NCBI RefSeq assembly: GCF_022678485.1
Contig: NZ_JALBYP010000034.1
Location: 62,001-126,000, forward strand
Length of the DNA: 64,000 nt
Reading direction: 5' to 3'
From: Aliiroseovarius sediminis
GTDB lineage: Bacteria; Pseudomonadota; Alphaproteobacteria; Rhodobacterales; Rhodobacteraceae
Positions 52,270 through 61,420 of the stretch are shown here, piece after piece. The notes beneath the pieces were generated by a model. The model did no database searches, had not been told where the DNA came from, and saw only the letters and a program-made list of their open reading frames with translations. The translations under genes and the position numbers were made by a program. The first letter of the stretch is position 1, and the number at the start of each line of letters is the position of its first letter.

Positions 52270-53178
52270 TTACCCCCGCTCCCACGGGAAATCACTGGCG
52301 GTCTTTACCAGATGATCGACAAACAGCCGCAGGCGGGCGGGCTGATAGCGGTTCGGGCGGAACAGCACATGAATATCCCGTTCCGGCCAGGTCAGATGAT
52401 CGGGCAGAAGCTGTTGCAGGCGGCCTGCCCGAAGATGTTCGGCGACATAGAAGACTGGCAGGATGGCGATGCCGATGCCCTCGACCGCCGCGCGGCACAG
52501 CATGTCACCGGAATCGGACCGCAGCGACCCGTTGAGCAACACTCGCCCCACATGCCCCGCCGCATCCTTGTAGCGCCATTCATGCGCCGCGCTATTGCCC
52601 GAGTAGGCCAGCACGTCATGCGCGGCCAGATCCTCGGGTGCCTCGGGCAGGCCATGCCGTTCGATGTAATCGGCGCTGGCACACAGCATGAAGGGGCATG
52701 ATGCCAGCCGCCGCGTCATCAGCGAGGAATCCGCGAGCGATCCGATCCGTACCACCACGTCATAGCCATCGTTCACAGGGTCGATGAACCGGTCGCTCAG
52801 GCTAATATCCAGAGCCACATGCGGATAGCTCTGCGCGAACCGCGCGGCGCAGCCGGTCAGGTATTTCACGCCCAGACTTTGCGGCAGGCTGACCCGTAGC
52901 GGCCCACGGGGATGCGATTTCAACGCGTGGATTTCCTCCTCGGCCTCCTGCAGATCGATTAGCGCCCGTGTTGCCCTTTCAAAATAGATCGCACCCTCTT
53001 CGGTCACGGCGACATGGCGGGTGGTGCGGTTGAGCAGCTTGACCTTCAGATCCTGCTCGAGGTTCTGGATCTGCTTGGAGACTGCGGAACTGGTCATCCC
53101 GAGCCGCCGCGCCGCCCCGGCAAAGCTCTGTTCCTTCACCACCGCAACGAAGATGCCGATACGCGTTATCTGATCCAT
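52270..53178 (-). CDS. LysR-type transcriptional regulator
   Basis: 302 residues. N-terminal HTH (SFAGAARRLGMTSSAVSKQIQNLEQDLK) and C-terminal substrate-binding domain. The layout, with VKLLNRTTRHVAVTEEGA and ALKSHPRGPLRVSLPQSLG, is that of the large LysR subgroup around DmlR. It is divergent from doxX by 115 bases, with an inverted repeat between the two, so it most likely controls the doxX / FMN-reductase / GST genes. Effector unknown, perhaps a quinone or electrophile given those targets. Confidence 0.9.
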   Translation of the reverse strand: MDQITRIGIFVAVVKEQSFAGAARRLGMTSSAVSKQIQNLEQDLKVKLLNRTTRHVAVTEEGAIYFERATRALIDLQEAEEEIHALKSHPRGPLRVSLPQSLGVKYLTGCAARFAQSYPHVALDISLSDRFIDPVNDGYDVVVRIGSLADSSLMTRRLASCPFMLCASADYIERHGLPEAPEDLAAHDVLAYSGNSAAHEWRYKDAAGHVGRVLLNGSLRSDSGDMLCRAAVEGIGIAILPVFYVAEHLRAGRLQQLLPDHLTWPERDIHVLFRPNRYQPARLRLFVDHLVKTASDFPWERG

Positions 53179-53218
53179 GCAACTATCAACTTAATGGAAT
53201 GAGTGAGATGCCATATAT

Positions 53219-53253
53219 CTATATTATCAACTCCGGCGCAATGATCAATATAG
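53219..53253. promoter_or_regulatory. Candidate LysR operator upstream of doxX
   Basis: Inverted repeat CTATATTATCA ... TGATCAATATAG (one base longer on one arm) with 12 bases between, in the LysR-doxX divergent region. AT-rich arms contrasting with GC-rich flanks, and the position 40 bases before the doxX ATG, suit a LysR site overlapping the promoter. Confidence 0.45.
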
Positions 53254-53293
53254 GGGGCAGAGAAACAACAGACCCCTTCACTGGAGATAGACA

Positions 53294-53725
53294 ATGACCT
53301 TCGAATCCAACACCAACATCGGCGCAACCCTTACCCGGCTGTCGCTCGGCGCTGTCCTTCTGGCGCACGGCCTGCTCAAGCTGTTCGTTTTCACCCTTCC
53401 CGGCACCGTCGCCTTTTTCGCCGGCCTCGGGTTGCCGGCGATCGCGGCATATCTGACCGTCTTTGCCGAGGTCGTGGGCGGCGTGGCGATCCTCGCGGGC
53501 CTCTACACCCGTCTTGCGGCCCTTCTGTCGCTGCCGGTTCTGATCGGCTCGCTCTGGGCGCATATTGGTAATGGCTGGCTGTTCAGCGGTGAGGGTGGCG
53601 GCTGGGAATTCCCCGCGCTGCTGGTCGCTTTGGCCGTGGCGGTGGCCATTCAGGGCGGCGGCGCTTTCGCCCTGCGTCGGCTGCCGGTCATCGACGTCTT
53701 CGTCCCGCAAGTGTTGAAGGCCTGA
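53294..53725 (+). CDS. DoxX family membrane protein
   Basis: 143 residues, four hydrophobic helices (about 12-30, 40-62, 68-88, 100-120). The opening TRLSLGAVLLAHGLLKLFVFTLPGTVAFFAGLGLPAIAAYLTVFAEVVGG is typical DoxX/DoxD. Such proteins sit in the inner membrane and are linked to thiosulfate:quinone oxidoreductase or redox stress; their own role is unclear. GGAGATAGAC precedes the ATG. A strong hairpin with T-tract follows, yet an FMN-reductase gene of the same orientation is close. Confidence 0.88.
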   Translation: MTFESNTNIGATLTRLSLGAVLLAHGLLKLFVFTLPGTVAFFAGLGLPAIAAYLTVFAEVVGGVAILAGLYTRLAALLSLPVLIGSLWAHIGNGWLFSGEGGGWEFPALLVALAVAVAIQGGGAFALRRLPVIDVFVPQVLKA

Positions 53726-53747
53726 TTGGTCGCCTTACCTAACCGCG

Positions 53748-53778
53748 AAGAGATGCCGTGACCCGGCATCTCTTCTTT
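53748..53778 (+). terminator. Terminator after doxX
   Basis: Perfect stem AAGAGATGCC / GGCATCTCTT with a seven-base loop, followed by CTTTG. It ends 22-52 bases after the doxX stop and may only attenuate transcription into the FMN-reductase gene. Confidence 0.7.
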
Positions 53779-53860
53779 GACGGCGTGTCGTGCCCCCGGC
53801 AGGACATGCGACAATCGCAATTCGGTCCGTTGGCGGCCTGACAAGTAAAGTGGAACCAAA

Positions 53861-54421
53861 ATGACCCGTATCCTAGGAATTTCCGGCAGCTTGCGACGCG
53901 CCTCCTTCAACACGGCGCTGCTGCGCACGGCGCAGGGCCTGATGCCCGAGGGCAGCACCCTGATCGAAGGCAGCATCGCAGACATTCCGCTTTACAATGG
54001 CGACGAGGAACAGGCCCAAGGCTTGCCCCCAGCGGTCGAGAAGCTGAAAGCCCAGATCGAGGGCGCCGACGGGCTGCTGCTGTTTTCGCCGGAATACAAC
54101 AATTCGATTCCAGGCGTCTTCAAGAACGCGATCGACTGGACCAGCCGCCCGGCGGGCGACATCTCGCGGGTTTACGGCACCAAACCGGTCGCGGTGCTGG
54201 GCGCGTCTCCTGGTGGGTTTGGAACGATATTGGCGCAGGATAGTTGGCTCTCTGTCCTGCGAACACTCGGGACACGACCCTGGTGGTCAGGGCGATTGAT
54301 GGTGGCCCGGGCCGGCAATGTTTTCGACGAAGAAGGCCGTATGACCGACGAACAGACGCGCGAACGGCTCGAGAAGTTTCTTACCGGCTTTGTGGCCTTC
54401 TCAGCAGCGCCGACAGATTGA
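53861..54421 (+). CDS. NADPH-dependent FMN reductase / quinone reductase (ChrR-like)
   Basis: 186 residues. Flavodoxin-like fold with the FMN phosphate loop GISGSLRRASFNTALLR at the N terminus and the flavin-contacting FSPEYNNSIPGVFKNAIDW, plus VLGASPGGFG. The family reduces quinones, azo dyes or chromate, usually by two electrons. Together with the GST downstream and DoxX upstream this suggests a response to electrophilic or redox-cycling compounds. Confidence 0.92.
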   Translation: MTRILGISGSLRRASFNTALLRTAQGLMPEGSTLIEGSIADIPLYNGDEEQAQGLPPAVEKLKAQIEGADGLLLFSPEYNNSIPGVFKNAIDWTSRPAGDISRVYGTKPVAVLGASPGGFGTILAQDSWLSVLRTLGTRPWWSGRLMVARAGNVFDEEGRMTDEQTRERLEKFLTGFVAFSAAPTD

Positions 54422-54544
54422 CAGAAGGCCCTGTGACCACCGTCAAGAAGGTCTTGAGACCTGCGTGGCCATCAATGGCCAACCGGCAACACCACAACCT
54501 GATCGACCCAGAACAACTCTAATATCACTGAAAGGAAATTCACT

Positions 54545-55171
54545 ATGCCAACCCTCTATACAATGCCCGGAACCTGTTCGCTGTCGCCCAATATCGCTTT
54601 GGCTTGGCTCGACGCACCTGTCGAAGTGAATACGATGGCTTACGGCGATCATAAGAAAGACGCCTACCTGGCGATCAACGACAAGGGCAAGGTGCCTGCA
54701 TTGCGGTTCGACGATGGCGACGTGCTGACCGAAGCGGCGGCGATCCTCGCCTGGCTGGGCGCCGAACATGGCAGCGACACCTTTGGCCGCGATACGGTGC
54801 TGGGCCGCAAGGAAGCCGAGGCGCTCTCCTACATGACCTCCGAAGTGCACGCGGTCTATGGCGGCCATTTCGGCCCGCAGAACTTTGCCGAAAGCGACAG
54901 TGCCATCGAAGAGGTCAAGCGCAAGACCTATGAAAAGCTCGACGGTCATTACAAGCGCATGAATGATATTTTGAACGAGAATGGCGGTGAGTGGTATCTG
55001 GGCAAACGCAGCTTTGCCGATACCTTTCTCTATGTCCTTTGCCGCTGGATCGACCAGACCCCGCTGTCCTATGACGATTACCCCGCGCTGAAACAGCACA
55101 TGTCGAATATGGAAGCGGATGCCGGTGTACAGCTTGCGCTGAAACGTCAGAAGATGAAGCCGATCGGATGA
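54545..55171 (+). CDS. Glutathione S-transferase family protein
   Basis: 208 residues. N-terminal thioredoxin-like domain (MPTLYTMPGTCSLSPNIAL) with the GSH-binding NDKGKVPAL and LTEAAAILAWLG; all-helical C-terminal domain with GGHFGPQNFAE and LGKRSFADTFLYVLCRW. It resembles beta-class or bacterial Nu-like GSTs, with C11 and S12 near the position of catalytic Cys/Ser. AAGGAAA precedes the ATG by a few bases. Last gene of the LysR-linked group. Confidence 0.92.
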   Translation: MPTLYTMPGTCSLSPNIALAWLDAPVEVNTMAYGDHKKDAYLAINDKGKVPALRFDDGDVLTEAAAILAWLGAEHGSDTFGRDTVLGRKEAEALSYMTSEVHAVYGGHFGPQNFAESDSAIEEVKRKTYEKLDGHYKRMNDILNENGGEWYLGKRSFADTFLYVLCRWIDQTPLSYDDYPALKQHMSNMEADAGVQLALKRQKMKPIG

Positions 55172-55915
55172 GCGGGAAGTAGCATTGGGCGATTGGCTAT
55201 CTCTAGACCATGCGATTGGTCCGAGACCTGCGCCGCGCTTCATCTCTGGACACAATTCCTCGCGCAATTCCGGCTGGTGCGTATGCCTTGGGTCAGCCGT
55301 TCTAAGTATGCCACGCTTTATATGCGCCCTGGCGGCCTGGCTGCGGGGCTTGTGCATGACGTGGCAGCTACGTCAACCTGCGCCTCGATCTTGTCGATCA
55401 TCGTCTCGTAGCCGAAGCGGATGGCGGCGTTCGGCAGGGCTTCTCGCTTGCCGCGATGAGCGTGGCCGAGTTCCACGAAAGAACGCGATAGGCCGTCGAA
55501 GCCGTCGGCGGAACCTTCGGCATCCATGGCGCGCCGAATGAGCTGCCCGATCCGCCCCTCTTCGGCGAAACTCAAATCACTCGCAGGGTTGGAACAGGTG
55601 GCTAACCTCAAAGAAGTGTATCTCCGGAAAACGGCTCACCTACAGACATTGCCGCAATCGCTGCTCTTCACAAACTTGAGCATCCTATCATCGACGGTGG
55701 ATATGGCAGTGGACAGCAGATTGCCGATTTGTCGCCCCTTGAGAGGCTTCCGATCGAGGAACCCACCTTCGTCAACATACGAGGCGAGGGGTTGGAGTTC
55801 GGGCCTGCCGCGAGACTATCTTCCAGCGCAAGGCTGCTCCCGAAGTCTTTGCGATCGCGCGGTCCCGTCCTTTTCCGCAGCAATACGGAAAGACGGAACC
55901 GAATTGATCCGATCC
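55172..55915. other. Long stretch without an identifiable intact gene
   Basis: 743 bases between the GST gene and the beta-propeller gene. A minus-strand frame (55318-55611) contains EEGRIGQLIRRAMDAEG and FVELGHAHRGKREAL, and a plus-strand frame around 55625-55790 contains IAAIAALHKLEHPIIDGGYG and IADLSPLERLPIEEPTFVNI. Both look like short fragments of former proteins, but neither has a proper start or recognisable family. Most likely decayed genes at the border of the catabolic operon. Confidence 0.4.
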
Positions 55916-57205
55916 TCAGACGGGTCCGGTAAGGGCCGTCACATCGACAAGATACATCTGACGCCTGCCCTCGTGAACCGAGTCCATGCAGACGGCCGTG
56001 TTGGCTCGGTTCCAGCGCGGATGCAGATCGCAACGGTTGTGCTTGCCGAGGTCGGGAGGCGTATAGAAGCTTCCCAGATCGTGGCGCGTCCCTGTTTCGG
56101 TGTCGAAAAGGAATAGAATACGTTCATCGGTGTCGGCGTCGGGATAAGTGTCGCTGAGGATCCAGCGACCGTCGGTCGAATAAGTCATGTGCCCGTTTTC
56201 GTCCAGCACACCGCGCCCGACGACCTGCGCCGTGCCGGTGGTGTCGTCGTAGAGGTGATAGTGGATCTCGCCCTCATGCGGACCCCAGACGATCACCTCG
56301 GTGTCAGATTTCCACATTGGATGGGAAATCTGGTATTCCGACTTTTCATAATCGAAGGTGCCGACGGCATTAATGTCGAAATCGTCCGCCAGTTGCGGCA
56401 ACGGATGATCGGTGCATTCCAGCAGCCGCAGGCCGGACCCGTCGCCGTTCATGGTAAATAGACGGTGCAGAAAACACGTCTCGTCCTCCACCCGTTCGGT
56501 CCAACGGTGAATGAACAAGAACCGGCTACCCGAGGGGTTGACCTCGAGATGGGTGACCCAGTGAATGGCCTTGTCCATTGAGGGCAAGGGGTCGAAATTC
56601 CGCAGATCGTCTAGGCTGACGATCAGGCGGGCGTCGCCGCTATCGATCTCCATGCGGAAGATGCCGTCATCTTTTGGCGCCAGCTCCAGCGCGGGTTCCT
56701 GCCCGGTGGCCGGATATCCGATGGTGCGGTGCGTGACCATGAATCGCGAATAATTTACCGTCAGGGCAAAATCGCCGTTCGGCGCCATCACATAGATCGG
56801 CAGCGGCAGTTCGCGCGCCTTACCCGTCTCGACATCGATCAGCGTCGAGCGGAAATCGGGAAAGACGTTTTCGCCGCCGCTTTCACCGCTGGCACGGGTG
56901 TTGAAGATCACCTGATTGCGCCCTCCGCGCCATTGCGCCTGGCACCCCATTTGCCAGTTCCAGGTCGTCGTTTCACCCAGCTTGTGAAACCGGTCGCCAT
57001 CGGCCAGATCAAAATATCCCACCTCGGCCGTTTCGGTGCCGGTCAGGTCGCCGGTGAACATATCCACCCGATTGCCTAGCAGCCGGCGATCATCGGCGCT
57101 GAAGTTCGATTTGTTGTAGTAGCCGAAAAAGCTGTGTTTCCGGCCATCGCCCACGGCGCGGATCGGCGCAGCGTCAGCCGGCTGCAATCTGATGGTGTCA
57201 GTCAT
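55916..57205 (-). CDS. Beta-propeller protein, last gene of the tct catabolic operon
   Basis: 429 residues, no signal peptide, so cytoplasmic. Repeated blade-like segments are visible: GYFDLADGDRFHKLGETTTWNWQMGCQAQW, STLIDVETGKARELPLPIYVM, RLFTMNGDGSGLRLLE and ILFLFDTETGTRHDLGSF. Their D-x-(E/D)TG turns resemble TolB and oligogalacturonate-lyase (PL22-like) propellers. Histidines such as H27, HWVTHLE, HPMW and HPRWNRANT recur and could bind a metal as in PL22 lyases. A lyase or isomerase acting on a sugar acid is possible; binding only is equally possible. It starts 27 bases after the aminotransferase stop. Confidence 0.6.
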   Translation of the reverse strand: MTDTIRLQPADAAPIRAVGDGRKHSFFGYYNKSNFSADDRRLLGNRVDMFTGDLTGTETAEVGYFDLADGDRFHKLGETTTWNWQMGCQAQWRGGRNQVIFNTRASGESGGENVFPDFRSTLIDVETGKARELPLPIYVMAPNGDFALTVNYSRFMVTHRTIGYPATGQEPALELAPKDDGIFRMEIDSGDARLIVSLDDLRNFDPLPSMDKAIHWVTHLEVNPSGSRFLFIHRWTERVEDETCFLHRLFTMNGDGSGLRLLECTDHPLPQLADDFDINAVGTFDYEKSEYQISHPMWKSDTEVIVWGPHEGEIHYHLYDDTTGTAQVVGRGVLDENGHMTYSTDGRWILSDTYPDADTDERILFLFDTETGTRHDLGSFYTPPDLGKHNRCDLHPRWNRANTAVCMDSVHEGRRQMYLVDVTALTGPV

Positions 57206-57232
57206 GTGGGGTCTCCGTCGGTCGAGTGGGCT

Positions 57233-58429
57233 TCAGCCCTGAAGTTTGGAAAGAAAATCGTCAAGCCGCGCCATGGCGGTGCGGATGATATCGCGAGAGG
57301 TCGCAAACGACAGCCGCACAAAGCCCGGTTGCAGAAAGGCGGTACCGGGTACAAGTGCCAGATCAGCATGCTCCAAGAGTGCGTCGCAAAAGCTCATGTC
57401 ATCTGTGATGGTCATGTCGCCGATGCGTTTTCCTATCGTGCCGCGAATATCGGCGAAGATATAGAATGCCCCTTGTGGCGGGATGTAGCGGATATGCGGC
57501 ATCGGCGCCATCAGGCTGGTGATCAAATCCTTGCGTGCCTGATATTCGGCAGCCATCTTTTCAACGGCTGCTTGCCCATCGCGCATTGCGCCCAGAGCCG
57601 CCCATTGCGCCACCGAACTTGCGCCGGAAGTCACATGCCCTTGCAGCATGGTCATGCGCTTGATCAGCTGCTGCGGTCCCGCAGCAAAGCCGATACGCCA
57701 GCCGGTCATGGCATAGGTCTTGCTGACCGCATTGATGTTCAACACATAATCGCGCGCTTCAGGGCAGATCGTCACCGGGTTTCGGTAACGAACGCCATCA
57801 AACAGAATACGCTCATAGACCTCGTCGTTGATCAGCGTCAGATCATGTTCGATCGCCAACTGGCAAAGCGCCGCGATGTCTTCATCGGCATAGACCCGAC
57901 CCGAAGGGTTGTTGGGAGAATTCAGGACGATGGCGCGGGTCTTTTCTGTGATCGCGGCGCGAATTTGGCCGAGGTCAAAATCCAGTGTTTGCGGATCGGT
58001 TTCGACGATCACCGGTGTGCCGTCAAAGAAACGGATCTGTTCGACATAGCTGACCCATGCAGGCGCGGTCAGAACGACCTCGTCTCCGGGGTTCAGCAAC
58101 GCGGCGAAGGCCTCAAACAGCAACGGTTTCGCGCCAGCCCCGACCATGATCTCGGCGGACTCGTATTGCAGATCAAACTGGTCCGCATAATAGTCGCTGA
58201 TCGCTTGGCGCAACTCGGGGATTCCGGCGGTCGGCGTGTAGAACGTGCGCCCTTCATCCAACGCCGTGCGTGCTGCATCCATCGCCGCGTCGGGTGAAAT
58301 AAAATCGGGCTCACCCGTCGACAAAGAAATGATGTCGCGACCCTTACTGCGCAAGTGACCTGCGCGTTCGGACATAGCCCGCGTCGCAGAAGGTTGCAGC
58401 CGCATCAGACGTTCGGAAATCTCGCTCAT
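57233..58429 (-). CDS. Class I PLP-dependent aminotransferase (AspC-like, I-beta/I-gamma type)
   Basis: 398 residues with GAGGAG before the ATG at 58429. PLP lysine K237 in SKTYAMTGWRIGF, N170SPNNPSG block, DEVYERILFDG with D and Y of the cofactor pocket, and the C-terminal carboxylate-binding RLSFA. General type of aspartate, glutamate-prephenate or branched substrates in alphaproteobacteria. Its place after a transporter and a dehydrogenase in one operon suggests a pathway-specific 2-oxo acid partner rather than central aspartate metabolism. Confidence 0.88.
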   Translation of the reverse strand: MSEISERLMRLQPSATRAMSERAGHLRSKGRDIISLSTGEPDFISPDAAMDAARTALDEGRTFYTPTAGIPELRQAISDYYADQFDLQYESAEIMVGAGAKPLLFEAFAALLNPGDEVVLTAPAWVSYVEQIRFFDGTPVIVETDPQTLDFDLGQIRAAITEKTRAIVLNSPNNPSGRVYADEDIAALCQLAIEHDLTLINDEVYERILFDGVRYRNPVTICPEARDYVLNINAVSKTYAMTGWRIGFAAGPQQLIKRMTMLQGHVTSGASSVAQWAALGAMRDGQAAVEKMAAEYQARKDLITSLMAPMPHIRYIPPQGAFYIFADIRGTIGKRIGDMTITDDMSFCDALLEHADLALVPGTAFLQPGFVRLSFATSRDIIRTAMARLDDFLSKLQG

Positions 58430-58439
58430 GTCCTACTCC

Positions 58440-59333
58440 TCAAATTGCGCCTGTCTCACGCCACATGGCGAAGACGTCTTCGAGTGATTTGGGCATCTCG
58501 CCACCCAGCTTTTCGGCGGACCCGGAATTGGCCGATTCCATCAGTCGCTTATGGGCACCTTGCGCGACCAGCGGCTCGATGCCGGTTTCGCGCATGATCG
58601 TGATGGCATCCTCCAACTCGTGGGCGCGGCGCGCAGCATGAACAAGATCTCCGGCCAGATACCGTTCGGCTGATTGGCGGAAGCTGACGCGATCCATTGT
58701 TTCGCCGATGCTGTTCATGACGACGTCTTCCACACCGTTCTTACGGGCAAACTGGAAGGTTTCCACCAGAAGCGCTTCGAACCCCTTGGTAAAGAGCGAT
58801 CGGCTCAGCTTGATCCTGCTGGCCATACCCGCCGGGCCATCAATTACCTCGATCACCATATTGAATGGGGTCATGGCATCATGCCAGGCTTGCGCGGCCG
58901 CGCCGGATGCCGCGATGGGGACCTTGTGGCCGTAAACCGGCAACGGGCCCAACATGGGGCTGTCCACATAGCCCAGCCCGCGCGCAGCGCAGCTTTCCGC
59001 GATCTGTGCCTTCAGGTTGGGCGACGAAGAACAAACATCCGCCAGCGTCTGACCTGCCCCCATATGTTCGGTGATTGCAGTGGCAGCCCCTTCTGCAAAG
59101 GTGGCCGGAACGGCCAGCACGATGAAGTCGGCACCCGCTGCCAGCGCTGCGGGGCCATCCACCAGTGTGACTCCGGCGTCCGCCACCCGGCGCATCAATG
59201 TCTGGCGCGGCGCTGCATCTTCGGCGAGGGTCATCGCGTGGTCATACACAACGATCCCGTCCATCCCCTCCTTCACCAGACCGGCAGCCATATGGAACGC
59301 CGCTTCGCCAAAGCCCATGAAACCCAATCGCAT
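58440..59333 (-). CDS. NAD(P)-dependent oxidoreductase with DUF1932 C-terminal domain
   Basis: 297 residues from the ATG at 59333 (MRLGFMGFGEAAFH); the frame continues upstream into the tctA end. Rossmann-type NAD(P) motif GFMGFGEAAFHMAAG at the N terminus, then beta-hydroxyacid-dehydrogenase-like substrate site VDSPMLGPLPVYGHKVPIAASG, and a helical DUF1932 domain with SRIKLSRSLFTKGFEALLVE, in which the Lys takes the place of the catalytic Lys of this superfamily. It probably oxidises a 2- or 3-hydroxy acid imported by the adjacent TTT transporter. Substrate unknown. Confidence 0.85.
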   Translation of the reverse strand: MRLGFMGFGEAAFHMAAGLVKEGMDGIVVYDHAMTLAEDAAPRQTLMRRVADAGVTLVDGPAALAAGADFIVLAVPATFAEGAATAITEHMGAGQTLADVCSSSPNLKAQIAESCAARGLGYVDSPMLGPLPVYGHKVPIAASGAAAQAWHDAMTPFNMVIEVIDGPAGMASRIKLSRSLFTKGFEALLVETFQFARKNGVEDVVMNSIGETMDRVSFRQSAERYLAGDLVHAARRAHELEDAITIMRETGIEPLVAQGAHKRLMESANSGSAEKLGGEMPKSLEDVFAMWRETGAI

Positions 59334-59346
59334 CGTATCGATCCTT

Positions 59347-60852
59347 TCAGTTTTTGGATTTTTTCCGTAGCGCACCGATCACGGGCATTACGATAATTGT
59401 TATTGTCAGCACCACGAGCAGCAGGGAGATCGGCCGTTCAACCAGCATCCGCAAGCTGCCACCACCCAGTTGCAAGGTGCGCAGAAGGTTCTCTTCGATG
59501 ATGCCGCCCAGAACCACGCCAATCACGGCGGGAATGACAGGGAAGCCGAATTTGGTCATCAAATAGCCAACCAGACCGGCAGCGATCATCACCCAGACAT
59601 CCAGCCAGTTGAAGTGAATCGAAAAGATGCCCACGACCGACAGCAAGATCACACCGGGAATGATGATGTGCTTGTTGATCGTTGTTAGCTTGCCCAATAC
59701 CCGGACACTGGCCAAACCCAGAATGGTGATGACGATCTCGGAGTAAAGCAGGCCGATGAACAGCGCGATGGTCAGCGCATAGCCCTCGCCCTCAAACATG
59801 GCGGTGCCCGGACGCAGCCCGTGCAGAAGCATGGCAGCCAACACAATGGCGGTGGTGGCACTGCCTGGGATGCCGAACATCAGCGTCGGGATCAACGCGC
59901 CGTCGATGCTGGCGTTGTTGGCGGATTCCGTGGCAACCAGACCGCGAGGGTTGCCCTGACCGAAGGGGATCTTGTCCTTCTTGCCTGTCCGGACCGCCTC
60001 ACCATAGGATACGAACGTAGCCACGGTGCCGCCTGTGCCCGGAATGGCACCAATGATGAACCCCAGAACCGAGCTTTTGATGATCGTCGGCCAGTAACGA
60101 AACGTGGTTTTGATCCCTTGCCAGCGGCTGCCGCCCAAGGTGTCGAGCACTGAAATCTGCCCGGTCTTCTCGGCATAAAGCCCTGCCATCGTCGCCACGC
60201 CAAAAAGGCCCAGCAGCACGGGCAAGAAGGAAATTCCATCATATAGCGCCAGTGAATTAAAGGTATAGCGAACATCCGCCGCACCGCCAGGGGCGATGCC
60301 GATGACCGTGACGGCCAGACCCAGAAGGCCCGATAGCAGAGCCTTATAGAACGCACCTTTGGACACCAGAGAAACCAGCACGATGCCGAAAACGCCCAAT
60401 AGGAAATATTCGGGCGTGCCGAACAGCAATAGGAAGGGCAACATGAAGATCGAACCGAAAATCGCGATCACGTCGCCAATCAACCCGCCCATCGCCGAAG
60501 CTGTCGAGGAGATGGTCAGCGCCGTCACCGCATCGCCGTTCTTGGCCATCGGATAGCCTTCAAGCGTGCTGGCGGCGGCAGACCCGTCGCCCGGCGTGTT
60601 CAGCAGGATTGATGGGATCGAGCCACCATACATCGCCCCGTCATATAGCGCGATAATCAGCAACAGCGCCGACAAAGGTTCCATGTAGACGGTGAAGGGC
60701 AGAGCAAGCGCGGTGCCCAGTGCGGGGCCTATACCCGGAATTGCACCGACAACGATGCCAATAACGGTGCCCAGAACGATCCAGAAAATGCTCTCCAACG
60801 TCGTTACCATCGTCAATGCGGTGTAGAGTGCGTCCAGAAGATCGGCAAACAT
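59347..60852 (-). CDS. tctA: Tripartite tricarboxylate transporter large permease TctA
   Basis: 501 residues with about twelve membrane helices. Signature blocks: VGAIPGIGPALGTALALPFT near residue 35, a second GAIPGTGGTVATFVSYGE, and NNASIDGALIPTLMFGIPGS, which are the duplicated TctA consensus. It is the ion-driven channel of the TctABC system, working with TctB and the periplasmic TctC in the same operon (27 bases after tctB). Confidence 0.96.
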   Translation of the reverse strand: MFADLLDALYTALTMVTTLESIFWIVLGTVIGIVVGAIPGIGPALGTALALPFTVYMEPLSALLLIIALYDGAMYGGSIPSILLNTPGDGSAAASTLEGYPMAKNGDAVTALTISSTASAMGGLIGDVIAIFGSIFMLPFLLLFGTPEYFLLGVFGIVLVSLVSKGAFYKALLSGLLGLAVTVIGIAPGGAADVRYTFNSLALYDGISFLPVLLGLFGVATMAGLYAEKTGQISVLDTLGGSRWQGIKTTFRYWPTIIKSSVLGFIIGAIPGTGGTVATFVSYGEAVRTGKKDKIPFGQGNPRGLVATESANNASIDGALIPTLMFGIPGSATTAIVLAAMLLHGLRPGTAMFEGEGYALTIALFIGLLYSEIVITILGLASVRVLGKLTTINKHIIIPGVILLSVVGIFSIHFNWLDVWVMIAAGLVGYLMTKFGFPVIPAVIGVVLGGIIEENLLRTLQLGGGSLRMLVERPISLLLVVLTITIIVMPVIGALRKKSKN

Positions 60853-60879
60853 CTTAATAACTCCGAGAGTGGGGGTGGG

Positions 60880-61398
60880 TCAAAGGAACGACAGCCAGGC
60901 GCCGCGGCCGTAATGGTGACCAAAGGCGGTATCGAACAGATAGATCATACCCAGTGCGAGCACGGCGAGGATCATCGCCACGACGGTCAATTGACTGATC
61001 TCCGACCGAGTTTTGGTCAGGTAAGTCGCGATCGACAACAGGGCAGCCAGATAGAATCCGACTGCCCAAGCCAGCACCGCAAAGGCTGCGGTGAAGGCAA
61101 AGACGAAATAAACTCTCGCCACATTTTCATCGCCACCCTCGGACACAACTCCTTCGGGCTTTTTGCCGATGGCGAAGCGATCACTGCTGGAAATCGCTTG
61201 CCGGACAGCGGCGGGAAGCACGCCTTGAAACGCATAAAGCGCGACGAGGATCAGCGCCGGCACGGAAAGCATCATGGGGAACAGCGCGGATTCCGCGCTG
61301 AACTGCCATGATCCGATCAGAATGACCGTAAAGAAAACCGCCATCGCCAGACAAAGCAGCACCTCTTCGATCTTGAAAGTGTGTCCTGCGATTTTCAT
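60880..61398 (-). CDS. tctB: Tripartite tricarboxylate transporter small subunit TctB
   Basis: 172 residues, four membrane helices (about 12-32, 38-58, 105-125, 135-165), slightly longer than the usual 150 because of a loop of about 30 residues with SDRFAIGKKPEGVVSEGG. Sits between tctC and tctA as usual. Needed with TctA for uptake. Confidence 0.9.
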   Translation of the reverse strand: MKIAGHTFKIEEVLLCLAMAVFFTVILIGSWQFSAESALFPMMLSVPALILVALYAFQGVLPAAVRQAISSSDRFAIGKKPEGVVSEGGDENVARVYFVFAFTAAFAVLAWAVGFYLAALLSIATYLTKTRSEISQLTVVAMILAVLALGMIYLFDTAFGHHYGRGAWLSFL

Positions 61399-61420
61399 TG
61401 CGATACCTCCCGCTGCACGA

